Shown: positions 1 through 6,683 of the stretch, one piece after another
Layout of the letters: every line of letters begins with the position of its first letter
Position numbering within the stretch: the first letter of the stretch is position 1
From: Puia dinghuensis
GTDB taxonomy: Bacteria; Bacteroidota; Bacteroidia; Chitinophagales; Chitinophagaceae
NCBI GenBank assembly: GCA_026225275.1
Contig: JAMFSL010000235.1
Location: 1-44,461, forward strand
DNA length: 44,461 nt
Reading direction: 5' to 3'
Notes under the pieces: generated by a model
Seen by the model: the letters and a program-made list of their open reading frames with translations, nothing else
Told to the model about the DNA's origin: nothing
Databases searched by the model: none
Position numbers and translations under genes: made by a program

Positions 1-1
1 G

Positions 2-955
2 GGCAGCAATACGGTTGCGGTATTTAGCATCAATCCCGACGGGTCGCTGACACCGGTAGCGGGCAGCCCTTTTCCTTCCGGCGGTCAGACGCCGTGTAGT
101 GTGGCGATCAACGGAGAATTTGTGTATGTAGCCAATAAGGCGCTCGATCCGCTGCATACTATCACCACTGCACCTAACTATACGACCTTTACGGTGGATG
201 GTGCAGGCAGGTTGACCCAGGTGCCTTCAGGTCAGGTGCAGGTGCCGGCGGGCAGTTCCCCTTCACAGGTGCTGGTGTCGAATGACCGGCGTTATCTTTT
301 TGCCACGGATTTCCTGGCTTTCATGCTACCGACGGAGATGTCGAATGGGATCGGGACGCTGTTGTCTTTCAGCCTGCAGGGAACGGGTGGGTTGAAACTG
401 GCTCCCGGCGCACCTTACTCCGTGCCGGCTGGTGATGGCGGAGCGTTGGGGCTTGCGCAGAATCCCAGGAGTCAGACGTTGTATGTCGGCTTCCCGGTGG
501 CTTCGGCTTTCGGAGTTTATTCTATCAATGCGGAGACGGGTGTGCTGACGTTCGAAACAAGTGTGTCTTCTGGGCCAGCTACCTGCTGGCTACGCACTAA
601 TGCTCAGGGCTCGCGGTTGTATACGCTAAATTCGGGTGAGAACTCTGTCAGTGTTTTCAATGTGGAGAATACTGATGCTCCGGTTTTTATGGCCAAGTTG
701 TTTTTGAAGGATTCTGGTCCCAATGTCAGTGGGGGTACGTCGCCTTCTAGCGGGGATTTTTCGTTGGGTTTTTCGCCGGATGGGCTGACGTTGTATGTAG
801 TGAGCCAGAGTGTTAATCCGGTTTTCACGGTTGGGGATTTCAATTATTTGCATGTGTTGAAGGTAGGGACGGACGGGACGGTCAGTGAGCCGACTAATCC
901 GACGGCGTTGCCGGTGGGTGCGGATGTGAGGCCACAGGGGGTGGCGACGAGGTAG
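2..955 (+). CDS. Lactonase-family seven-bladed beta-propeller protein, 5'-truncated by the window edge
   Basis: The frame is open from base 2, so the gene starts upstream of the window; a GTG at 101 is internal and unlikely to be the start. The visible 317 residues contain repeated beta-propeller blade motifs of the type V-F-S-I-N-x-D-G-x-L and LxVSNDRRYLF, with Gly/Ser/Pro-rich turns, as in the lactonase (6-phosphogluconolactonase-like, PF10282) and YVTN-repeat families. Many Bacteroidota members of this family are secreted and have no proven lactonase activity, so the substrate is unknown. The signal peptide, if any, lies outside the window. The last codons (RPQGVATR then TAG) are part of an imperfect 36-base-period duplication, so the C-terminus may have been shortened by a few residues. 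The family call is fairly sure; the reaction is not. Confidence 0.75.
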   Translation, partial: GSNTVAVFSINPDGSLTPVAGSPFPSGGQTPCSVAINGEFVYVANKALDPLHTITTAPNYTTFTVDGAGRLTQVPSGQVQVPAGSSPSQVLVSNDRRYLFATDFLAFMLPTEMSNGIGTLLSFSLQGTGGLKLAPGAPYSVPAGDGGALGLAQNPRSQTLYVGFPVASAFGVYSINAETGVLTFETSVSSGPATCWLRTNAQGSRLYTLNSGENSVSVFNVENTDAPVFMAKLFLKDSGPNVSGGTSPSSGDFSLGFSPDGLTLYVVSQSVNPVFTVGDFNYLHVLKVGTDGTVSEPTNPTALPVGADVRPQGVATR

Positions 956-990
956 CGTCAGACAAGGCCACAGGGTGTGGCGACGAGGCA
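929..990 (+). repeat. Imperfect tandem duplication of the lactonase gene 3' end
   Basis: Bases 929-954 and 965-990 match at 24 of 26 positions with a period of 36 bases, a multiple of three. In the lactonase frame both copies read RPQGVATR. The first copy is followed by TAG, the second by QD and then TAG. Each copy also holds a small GCCAC/GTGGC hairpin. Confidence 0.8.
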
Positions 991-995
991 GGACT

Positions 996-1027
996 AGACC
1001 ATTTCGTGGAGTTGCACGAAATGGTCT
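996..1027. terminator. Bidirectional hairpin between convergent genes
   Basis: A perfect 13-base-pair stem (996-1008 with 1015-1027) encloses a six-base loop. It sits between the lactonase gene (plus) and the methyltransferase gene (minus), and its right arm overlaps the methyltransferase stop codon by two bases. There is no long T tract on either side, so it may act as a weak or bidirectional terminator or as an mRNA 3' stabiliser. Confidence 0.6.
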
Positions 1028-1808
1028 ATTTCGTTGCGAGAACTATTCTGAACTTATTGTTATAGATGATATGACCGTCGGGACGGGTATGGGGTCCGAA
1101 GGTGGCTTTTACCGTTTCAGCGACTTTGTCGTAACCGTTGAGATCGATGGCTTTGACGGCGGGGCCGGCGGCAAGAAATCCGCTGAGGGCGGTTTCGGCA
1201 TTGGGGTAGTCCCATACAGTGGGGACGTCGGTGTTTTCGCGGATGGTGAAGCCAGCCGTTTCGAGGGTCTTTTCCAGCAGCTGGTTTTCTGAGAGGGCGA
1301 AGGGGCCGGGAGCGCCGGGTGGTGGCGGGGGCAGCAGGCTGCCGACGGCGGCGAGGTACGAGACTGCCTCACAGTCGGCTTTATTGCCCCAGATCATGAC
1401 GACGAGGCGTCCGCCGGGTTTGAGCACGCGGCGTGCCTCTGCAAAAGCATTGGCGATGGTGGCGGCATACTGAAAGGAGTTGAAGCCGGTGACTACGTCA
1501 TAGGCCTCGTCCGGGAAAGGTAGTTCTTCCATTTCACCTACCAGGAAAGGGTAGGCAGGGAGCCGGCGACGTGCTGCCTCCGCCAGTTCGACCGTGGCGT
1601 CCAGACCCGTAATAAAGCGGGCCTTCGGAGCTGCCAGGCTGCAAAAGAAGCCGGAACCGCAGCCGATATCCAACAGGGTCTCCTGCCCGGTGAGGTTCAA
1701 GATACTGAGAGCGCGGTTGTAGCCGGTTGTGCTGGTCGACTCCTGGATGGTGGACCATTCCAGCGGGTAGCGTCCCCACAATTTGGCTTGCATTGCCTGG
1801 GATCCCAT
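1026..1808 (-). CDS. Class I SAM-dependent methyltransferase
   Basis: The product has 260 residues if translation starts at the ATG at 1808. Motif I, DIGCGSG (about residues 47-53), is the SAM-binding glycine loop. It is followed by an acidic residue at the end of strand 2 (TGLDA), the post-motif EELPFPDEAYDVVTGFNSFQY and the RRVLKPGG motif, all typical of the Methyltransf_11/25 small-molecule methyltransferases. A five-proline run lies after the core. An alternative GTG start at 1859 would add 17 residues. I prefer 1808 because the protein pattern MGSQAMQAKLWG is a normal start for this family and a TAtcTTTa promoter-like element lies within the alternative extension. The substrate cannot be told from sequence. 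The neighbouring genes do not form an evident operon with it. Confidence 0.8.
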   Translation of the reverse strand: MGSQAMQAKLWGRYPLEWSTIQESTSTTGYNRALSILNLTGQETLLDIGCGSGFFCSLAAPKARFITGLDATVELAEAARRRLPAYPFLVGEMEELPFPDEAYDVVTGFNSFQYAATIANAFAEARRVLKPGGRLVVMIWGNKADCEAVSYLAAVGSLLPPPPPGAPGPFALSENQLLEKTLETAGFTIRENTDVPTVWDYPNAETALSGFLAAGPAVKAIDLNGYDKVAETVKATFGPHTRPDGHIIYNNKFRIVLATK

Positions 1809-1879
1809 AATGGCAGCGTTTTTAGGTGATGTGCTTAAAGATACATAAAACTTTTGCACACTGAATACGGCATCAGGGG

Positions 1880-2488
1880 TTAGCTTACTTTTTTATGAAA
1901 GTTGCGGTAGGCCCAGCCGAAGACCAGCGGGAACACCCACAACGAGAAGACCATGGCGCTCAAAATACCGCCGATGACGACACGGGCGAGAGGCCGGGAG
2001 CTTTCCGAGCCGATGCCGTGCGACAGCGCTGCCGGTGTCAGACCAATGGCCGCCATCAGTGCCGTCATCATTACCGGTCGTATTCTTGCCCGGACACCCA
2101 TGCGGATAGAATCGTAAAGAGATAAATGCGCATCTTTCGGGATCACGTTGCCGCGGGATTGTTCCTCCATCCGTTCCATATCAAAATAGAACGAATGGCT
2201 GCCACCCACGTGTGCCAGGTTCTCCTTGAACATTGTTATCAATATAATGCCGTCCTGGATACAGATACCGAACAGGGCGATGAAGCCTATTCCTGCCGAT
2301 ATACTGAAGTTGGTGCCGGTGATGTAAAGGGCTGCGATGCCGCCGACAATGGCGAAGGGCACGTTGATAAAGACAAGCAGGGCGTCTTTGAAATTGCCGA
2401 ACATACTCAGCAGCAGGATGAAGATGAGAATGAGGCTGATCGGTACGACCTGGGCCAGGCGCTTTTGTGCGCGTTGCTGATTTTCATA
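1880..2488 (-). pseudogene. C-terminal remnant of a CzcA/CusA-type RND metal efflux pump
   Basis: From the base after the response-regulator stop codon, in the same frame, the translation runs YENQQRAQKRLAQVVP and on through ALLVFINVPFAIVGG, FGICIQDGIIL, RARIRPVMMTALMAAIGL and a final membrane helix. This matches the last approximately 200 residues of the roughly 1,040-residue inner-membrane pump subunit CzcA/CusA of tripartite heavy-metal efflux systems. The first in-frame ATG is at 2404, inside a membrane helix. The periplasmic porter domains and the proton-relay helices before this point are missing, so the product cannot work as a pump. The remnant most likely results from a deletion that removed the rest of czcA and whatever lay between it and the regulator. 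Confidence 0.85.
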
Positions 2489-3163
2489 TTATTCTTCTTT
2501 TAGCACGTAGCCCATACCGATCACCGTATGGATGAGGGTTGGGGTGAAGCCTTTGTCGATCTTCGACCGGAGATAATTGATATAGACGTCGATCAGGTTG
2601 GTGCCCCGGTCGTAGTTGATGCCCCAGACCGTTTCGGCGATATGTGTCCGGGACAGAACCCTGTTCTTATTAACGATCAGCAGCTCCAGCAGGGAGAATT
2701 CTTTGGCAGTCAGGATAATCTCTTTGCCGGCGCGGCGGACGGTTTTTTTATAGCCATCTACTTCCAGGTCGGCGATCCTGTATTGAACACCGGGGGAGGT
2801 GAGGAGGCGTCGTCTACCGAGCGCTTTTACCCTGGCCAGCAGCTCATCGAAGTGGAAGGGTTTGACAAGGTAATCATCTGCACCGGATTCCAGTCCGGCG
2901 ACTTTGTCTTTGGTGGAGCCGAGAGCGGTGAGCAGGAGGATGGGAAGGTCAGGTTTGAATCTTCTGATCCGCCGGCATAGTTCGAGACCGCTGATACCGG
3001 GAAGGATGACGTCGAGGATGACCAGATCGTATTCGTTCTCCAATGCCAATTTTTCGCCGAACAGCCCATCATAAGCCAGTTCAACGGGATGCAGTTGTTC
3101 CTGAAGTCCTTTCCGAATAAAGTCAGCAACTTTTGGTTCATCTTCCACCAATAGTATGTTCAT
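2489..3163 (-). CDS. OmpR/PhoB-family response regulator, probably metal-responsive (CusR-like)
   Basis: The 224-residue protein has a receiver domain (residues 1-120) with the acidic pair E7/D8, the phospho-acceptor D51 in LVILDVILPG, a switch Thr in LLLTALGS and Lys in LVKPF. A winged-helix DNA-binding domain follows (about 130-222), with LTAKEFSLLELL and VIGMGYVL. The ATG at 3163 is chosen because an upstream TTG-type start would overlap the predicted promoter at 3188-3195. No histidine kinase follows; instead the stop codon directly abuts the czcA remnant, making this an orphan regulator. Location beside a CzcA fragment suggests an ancestral role in heavy-metal resistance (inference). A 12-base-period direct repeat upstream fits autoregulation. 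Confidence 0.9.
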   Translation of the reverse strand: MNILLVEDEPKVADFIRKGLQEQLHPVELAYDGLFGEKLALENEYDLVILDVILPGISGLELCRRIRRFKPDLPILLLTALGSTKDKVAGLESGADDYLVKPFHFDELLARVKALGRRRLLTSPGVQYRIADLEVDGYKKTVRRAGKEIILTAKEFSLLELLIVNKNRVLSRTHIAETVWGINYDRGTNLIDVYINYLRSKIDKGFTPTLIHTVIGMGYVLKEE

Positions 3164-3187
3164 GTCGAGGCTTTGGCGCTTTGCGGG

Positions 3188-3195
3188 CAAAGGTA
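3188..3195 (-). promoter_or_regulatory. Bacteroidota -7 element for the response regulator
   Basis: The minus strand reads TACCTTTG, an exact match to the Bacteroidota TAnnTTTG element, 24 bases before the ATG at 3163. No good TTTG -33 element is present at the usual distance, which fits an activator-dependent promoter. Confidence 0.55.
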
Positions 3196-3223
3196 GAGCG
3201 GATAGGCGGCCGGTGATGTTTCC

Positions 3224-3246
3224 AAGATGTTAAGCAAGATGTTAAG
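3224..3246. promoter_or_regulatory. Candidate response-regulator binding site (tandem direct repeat)
   Basis: The 11-mer AAGATGTTAAG occurs twice (3224-3234 and 3236-3246) with a 12-base period. It lies about 30-50 bases upstream of the regulator's -7 element and also upstream of the thiolase promoter. OmpR/PhoB-family regulators typically bind two direct half-sites with an 11-12-base period, so this is a good candidate for the autoregulatory box. Confidence 0.5.
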
Positions 3247-3258
3247 GGCCGCCTACGC

Positions 3259-3283
3259 CGAGGCTTCGACGGCCGAAGCGGGA
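3259..3283. repeat. Possible degenerate copy of the nuo intergenic palindromic repeat
   Basis: This GC-rich stretch shares the exact 13-mer CGGCCGAAGCGGG (3270-3282) with the hairpin element after nuoD (21664-21676). It can form a short GCCG/CGGC hairpin but lacks the first hairpin and linker of the full elements, so it may be a decayed copy or a chance GC-rich match. Confidence 0.3.
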
Positions 3284-3311
3284 AAAAGGGCGTTATCCGT
3301 TGGAATTCATG

Positions 3312-3319
3312 TAATTTTG
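3312..3319 (+). promoter_or_regulatory. Bacteroidota -7 promoter element for the thiolase gene
   Basis: TAATTTTG is an exact TAnnTTTG match 39 bases before the thiolase ATG at 3359. The predicted transcript start near 3326 excludes the upstream in-frame ATG at 3227 as a start codon. Confidence 0.55.
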
Positions 3320-3358
3320 CCGGCAAAATTTATCAAGCTTCATTTTATTATGCTGCAT

Positions 3359-4558
3359 ATGAAAACAGTCTACATCATTGATTCCGTTCGTACGCCTATC
3401 GGGAAGTTCGGTGGGGGGCTGGCCTCTATCCGTCCCGACGATCTGCTGGCTCATGTCATTAAAGCGCTGCTGGCGCGTCAACCAGGTGTCGATCCGGCTG
3501 CGATCGAGGATGTGATTGCGGGGGATGCCAACCAGGCGGGGGAAGACAACAGGAATGTGGCCCGAATGGCGGCTTTGCTGGCAGGGTTACCGGTATCAGT
3601 GGCTGGAACCACGGTGAATCGGTTGTGTGCTTCAGGGCTGCAGGCCATCATGGATGCGTCGCGGGCGATTGCCTGTGGGGAAGGAGACCTGTATATCGCC
3701 TGCGGCGTGGAAAGTATGACCAGGGCGCCGTTTGTGATGGCTAAGGCTTCGCATGCTTATAGCCGTCAGGCGGAGGTTGTCGACTCTACGATAGGGTGGC
3801 GGTTTGTGAATAAGAAACTGGCGGAGGCCTATCATCCGTATTCTATGGGGGAGACGGCGGAGAATGTCGCCCAGCGGTGGAAAGTAGGGCGTGAAACGCA
3901 AGATGCTTTTGGGCTGGCGTCGCAGGAAAAATATTTTGCCGCGTTGGCGGCAGGTAAGTGGGCAGACGAGATTGTGCCGGTTGAGATTTTGGGGGGCAAG
4001 TCTGATAAGATCTATTTTTCTGCTGATGAGCAACCGCGGGTTAGCTCTATGGAGAAACTGGCGGCTTTGCGACCGGCCTTTATCAAAGACGGAACGGTGA
4101 CGGCGGGAAATGCGGCCGGTATCAATGATGGCGCTGCGGCGATGCTGTTGGCTAGTGAGGAAGCGGTGAAGCGGTATGGGTTGACGCCCATGGCCAGGGT
4201 AGTCAGCATGGCGGTGGCTGGGGTCGATCCCGCTATTATGGGGGTAGGTCCTATTCCGGCTACGCAGAAGGCTTTACATCGGGCAGGGCTTGGGGCTTCG
4301 GACCTGGGGCTGGTCGAATTGAACGAAGCTTTTGCGGTACAGGCGCTGGTATGTATAAACGAACTGGGGTTGGATCCTGCTGTTGTGAATGTGAATGGCG
4401 GGTCTATTGCGATCGGCCATCCGTTGGGATGCAGTGGGGTGCGGATATCGACGACGCTGCTGCATGAAATGGGGCGGCGGCCCGGCGTGCGCTATGGGTT
4501 AGCGACGATGTGTGTGGGAGTAGGACAGGGTGCGGCAGTTATTTATGAAAAAGCGTAA
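3359..4558 (+). CDS. Thiolase (acetyl-CoA C-acyltransferase, 3-oxoadipyl-CoA thiolase-like)
   Basis: The 399-residue cytosolic enzyme would cleave a 3-oxoacyl-CoA with CoA, or run the reverse condensation. The acyl-accepting cysteine is Cys90 in NRLCASG, the His of the GHPLGCSG motif is His354, and the second catalytic cysteine is Cys385 in MCVGVGQG. Segments GDANQAGEDNRNVARMA, GVESMTRAPFVM and TIGWRFVN resemble the PcaF/PaaJ subgroup acting on 3-oxoadipyl-CoA, but no aromatic degradation genes are nearby, so a general beta-oxidation thiolase is also possible. The start at MKTVYIIDSVRTPIGKF matches the family's N-terminus and follows a good promoter. Nine bases separate it from the next gene, suggesting cotranscription. 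Confidence 0.92.
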   Translation: MKTVYIIDSVRTPIGKFGGGLASIRPDDLLAHVIKALLARQPGVDPAAIEDVIAGDANQAGEDNRNVARMAALLAGLPVSVAGTTVNRLCASGLQAIMDASRAIACGEGDLYIACGVESMTRAPFVMAKASHAYSRQAEVVDSTIGWRFVNKKLAEAYHPYSMGETAENVAQRWKVGRETQDAFGLASQEKYFAALAAGKWADEIVPVEILGGKSDKIYFSADEQPRVSSMEKLAALRPAFIKDGTVTAGNAAGINDGAAAMLLASEEAVKRYGLTPMARVVSMAVAGVDPAIMGVGPIPATQKALHRAGLGASDLGLVELNEAFAVQALVCINELGLDPAVVNVNGGSIAIGHPLGCSGVRISTTLLHEMGRRPGVRYGLATMCVGVGQGAAVIYEKA

Positions 4559-4567
4559 ATTAGGGGA

Positions 4568-5152
4568 ATGGAATTCCGTACGAAATTGGTTGTTTCACGC
4601 AGGAATGCAAGGGCGTATGTCGCCTATGCAGGGATGGTTATTGCGGCTTCTTCGCTGGTGATAGCTTTTATTCCTGCGGTAAGTTATTATTATCCTTATG
4701 TTTTCGGGATAGGTATTGCCACTGTGATCCTCGGGGCCATCATTGCGCGGGGGGATGTTCGAAGCTATGGCCTCTCTGAAGACGAGTTGGTGGTGAGCGC
4801 CGAGGGCGTTAGCGTCGGCGCCGTGCATTATCCGATGCGGATGGTCAGCAAGATCGACTTTAATGTGGAGGCCTTCAATGGCATGTACGTGAATGATGGG
4901 GCGATGGTGTCGGGAAGTAATTCGGATGGGATGACCAATCAACTGACATTCGAATCCGGCGGGGCAAAGGTGGATTGTGGGTTTTACCTGTCGGGTAGGG
5001 CGCAGGTGCAGGAACTGGCGTTGCTGTTCAATGAATTCTATGAGCGGCGGATACCTTTTGTCGAGCGCAGCCGGTCGACGCGGACGTATATGTTCAAGGT
5101 GCTGAATGAGAAAGAGCTGGCGGAGTTCAAGCGGAGGTATGGGTATGCGTAG
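4568..5152 (+). CDS. Hypothetical membrane protein with two N-terminal helices
   Basis: I do not recognise this 194-residue protein. Two hydrophobic segments (about residues 19-37 and 42-60) form a likely hairpin in the inner membrane. They are followed by a soluble region of about 130 residues rich in beta-strand-like stretches (LVVSAEGVSVGAVHYPM, NQLTFESGGAKVDCGFYL), which resembles small PH-like or bPH domains, though this is only an impression. The C-terminus is basic. It begins nine bases after the thiolase and ends 18 bases before the S41 peptidase, so it probably belongs to the same transcript. Confidence 0.7.
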   Translation: MEFRTKLVVSRRNARAYVAYAGMVIAASSLVIAFIPAVSYYYPYVFGIGIATVILGAIIARGDVRSYGLSEDELVVSAEGVSVGAVHYPMRMVSKIDFNVEAFNGMYVNDGAMVSGSNSDGMTNQLTFESGGAKVDCGFYLSGRAQVQELALLFNEFYERRIPFVERSRSTRTYMFKVLNEKELAEFKRRYGYA

Positions 5153-5170
5153 ACCGATCATTCCACTGCC

Positions 5171-6598
5171 ATGATAAAAGTGATTTTTTTCTTTTCCGTT
5201 CTATTGGGTTGCGCGCCAGCCTTATCCGCCCAGGAATGTAATTGCTCCGATGAATTTCAATTCCTCGTGCGATATATGGAGAAGAATTATGCGGGGTTCA
5301 GGGATAAGGCGACGGGTGATAAGCGATTTTCTTTCGATTCAGCCACCGCGGATATTGCTACAAGGGCAGCGACGGTGAATAAGCCGGGCTTTTGTGCCGC
5401 GTTGATGAAGGAATGGCTGGATTTTTTCAGGGACGGGCATAATTATATTACGGCGGCCAAGGCGAATGCCGACCCACCGGCTTTAGCGAGTACCGCGGGG
5501 GCAGAGCCAGTTGAGGTCATCCGGCTGACGCCTCAGACGATGTCGCTGCTGAGGGCGCGACGGAAAGGGGTAGAAGGGATTTACCATACTTCAGACTCTA
5601 CCTATACGATCGCCATCATCCAAAGTAAAACTGCTGACCGGGATTATGCCGGGGTGATCGTTACGTCGAAGGCTCCGACGTGGCGGCGCGGGCAGGTCAA
5701 GTTAGCATTAAAGAGATTCGATGCGACACATTTTTTGGCCTGCGGTTATCTAAGAGATCATAGCATTGACCCCGAGATCTTTACTTTCGACGGCGAGTCC
5801 ATTTCCGATGGGTTCTGGATCAGAGATGGCACGGCATCGCCCAAGCCGGTACACGGTCGCTCATCGGGATTTCAGCAGCAGTGGCAGACCGTACAGGCCA
5901 GACGGCTTTCAGCTCAAACCTATTATATCGGCATCGGTACTTTCGATGAAAGCAATACCTGGCGGGTGGACTCCCTTTTCCATGCGGATTCGGCGATTCT
6001 CGCCTCCGTTCCCAATCTGATCCTCGACCTACGGGGCAATGGCGGGGGATCCGATTTTGTATATAGCCCATTGCGGGCCTGGTTGTATACCGTTCCGGTT
6101 ATCGTTGCCGGTGTGGATGTACTGGCGACAGAAGACAATATCAGGGGTTGGGCGGCGCTGTTGGATGCGAAGGATATACCCGAGGAAAATAAGGCCACGA
6201 TACAGAGAATTATTGGGCAGATGCAGGGGCGGCCGGGGCGAATGGTGGAGATAAATGACGGGGATACGATTAGCTTATCAGGCGGCAGGCCTTTCCCGCA
6301 AAAGATAGCAGTGCTGATCGATGAAGACTGTGCAAGTTCCACGGAGCAATTCCTGCTGGAAGCGATGCAAAGCCGGAAGGTAACCCTGATGGGGCAGCAT
6401 ACGGCGGGGATACTCGATTATGCGAATGTGCGGGATGAGGCGTTGCCTTGTCTGCCGTTTATCCTGCATTATGCGACGACACGCAGTCAACGGGTGGATG
6501 CCGGGAAAGGGATTGATAATGTGGGGCTAAAGCCTCAGGTGGTGTTGGGGGCGGGTCAGGACTGGGTGGAAGAGGCGAGGCGGTATTTGGAGAAATAA
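5171..6598 (+). CDS. S41-family (C-terminal processing type) peptidase, exported
   Basis: The 475-residue precursor begins with a hydrophobic signal sequence. It could be cut by signal peptidase I after ALSA (residue 20), and LLGC at 11-14 also resembles a lipobox. The catalytic region holds LILDLRGNGGGSDF (about residues 281-294) and the nucleophile region DEDCASSTEQFLLEAMQSRK (about 384-403), followed by GQHTAG, which is the S41 Ser/Lys dyad layout. The C-terminus GIDNVGLKPQVVL is the usual S41 ending. A PDZ domain is not evident, so it is closer to the tricorn/IRBP-like S41 proteins of Bacteroidota than to CtpA. The substrate is unknown. It lies in a run of co-directional genes with the thiolase and the membrane protein. 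Confidence 0.85.
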   Translation: MIKVIFFFSVLLGCAPALSAQECNCSDEFQFLVRYMEKNYAGFRDKATGDKRFSFDSATADIATRAATVNKPGFCAALMKEWLDFFRDGHNYITAAKANADPPALASTAGAEPVEVIRLTPQTMSLLRARRKGVEGIYHTSDSTYTIAIIQSKTADRDYAGVIVTSKAPTWRRGQVKLALKRFDATHFLACGYLRDHSIDPEIFTFDGESISDGFWIRDGTASPKPVHGRSSGFQQQWQTVQARRLSAQTYYIGIGTFDESNTWRVDSLFHADSAILASVPNLILDLRGNGGGSDFVYSPLRAWLYTVPVIVAGVDVLATEDNIRGWAALLDAKDIPEENKATIQRIIGQMQGRPGRMVEINDGDTISLSGGRPFPQKIAVLIDEDCASSTEQFLLEAMQSRKVTLMGQHTAGILDYANVRDEALPCLPFILHYATTRSQRVDAGKGIDNVGLKPQVVLGAGQDWVEEARRYLEK

Positions 6599-6683
6599 AT
6601 GCTGGCGTCGAGGTTGTAGGAATTCGATGGCATGCAACATTTCATCCCGCCGCGTGTCTTTTCCCAATAAAAAGGGGATAGGT

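Noticed and set aside
3227-3358. Upstream start extending the thiolase by 44 residues
   Set aside because: The extension would span the predicted promoter and repeat, and homologues begin at the MKTVYIIDSVRTPIG segment.
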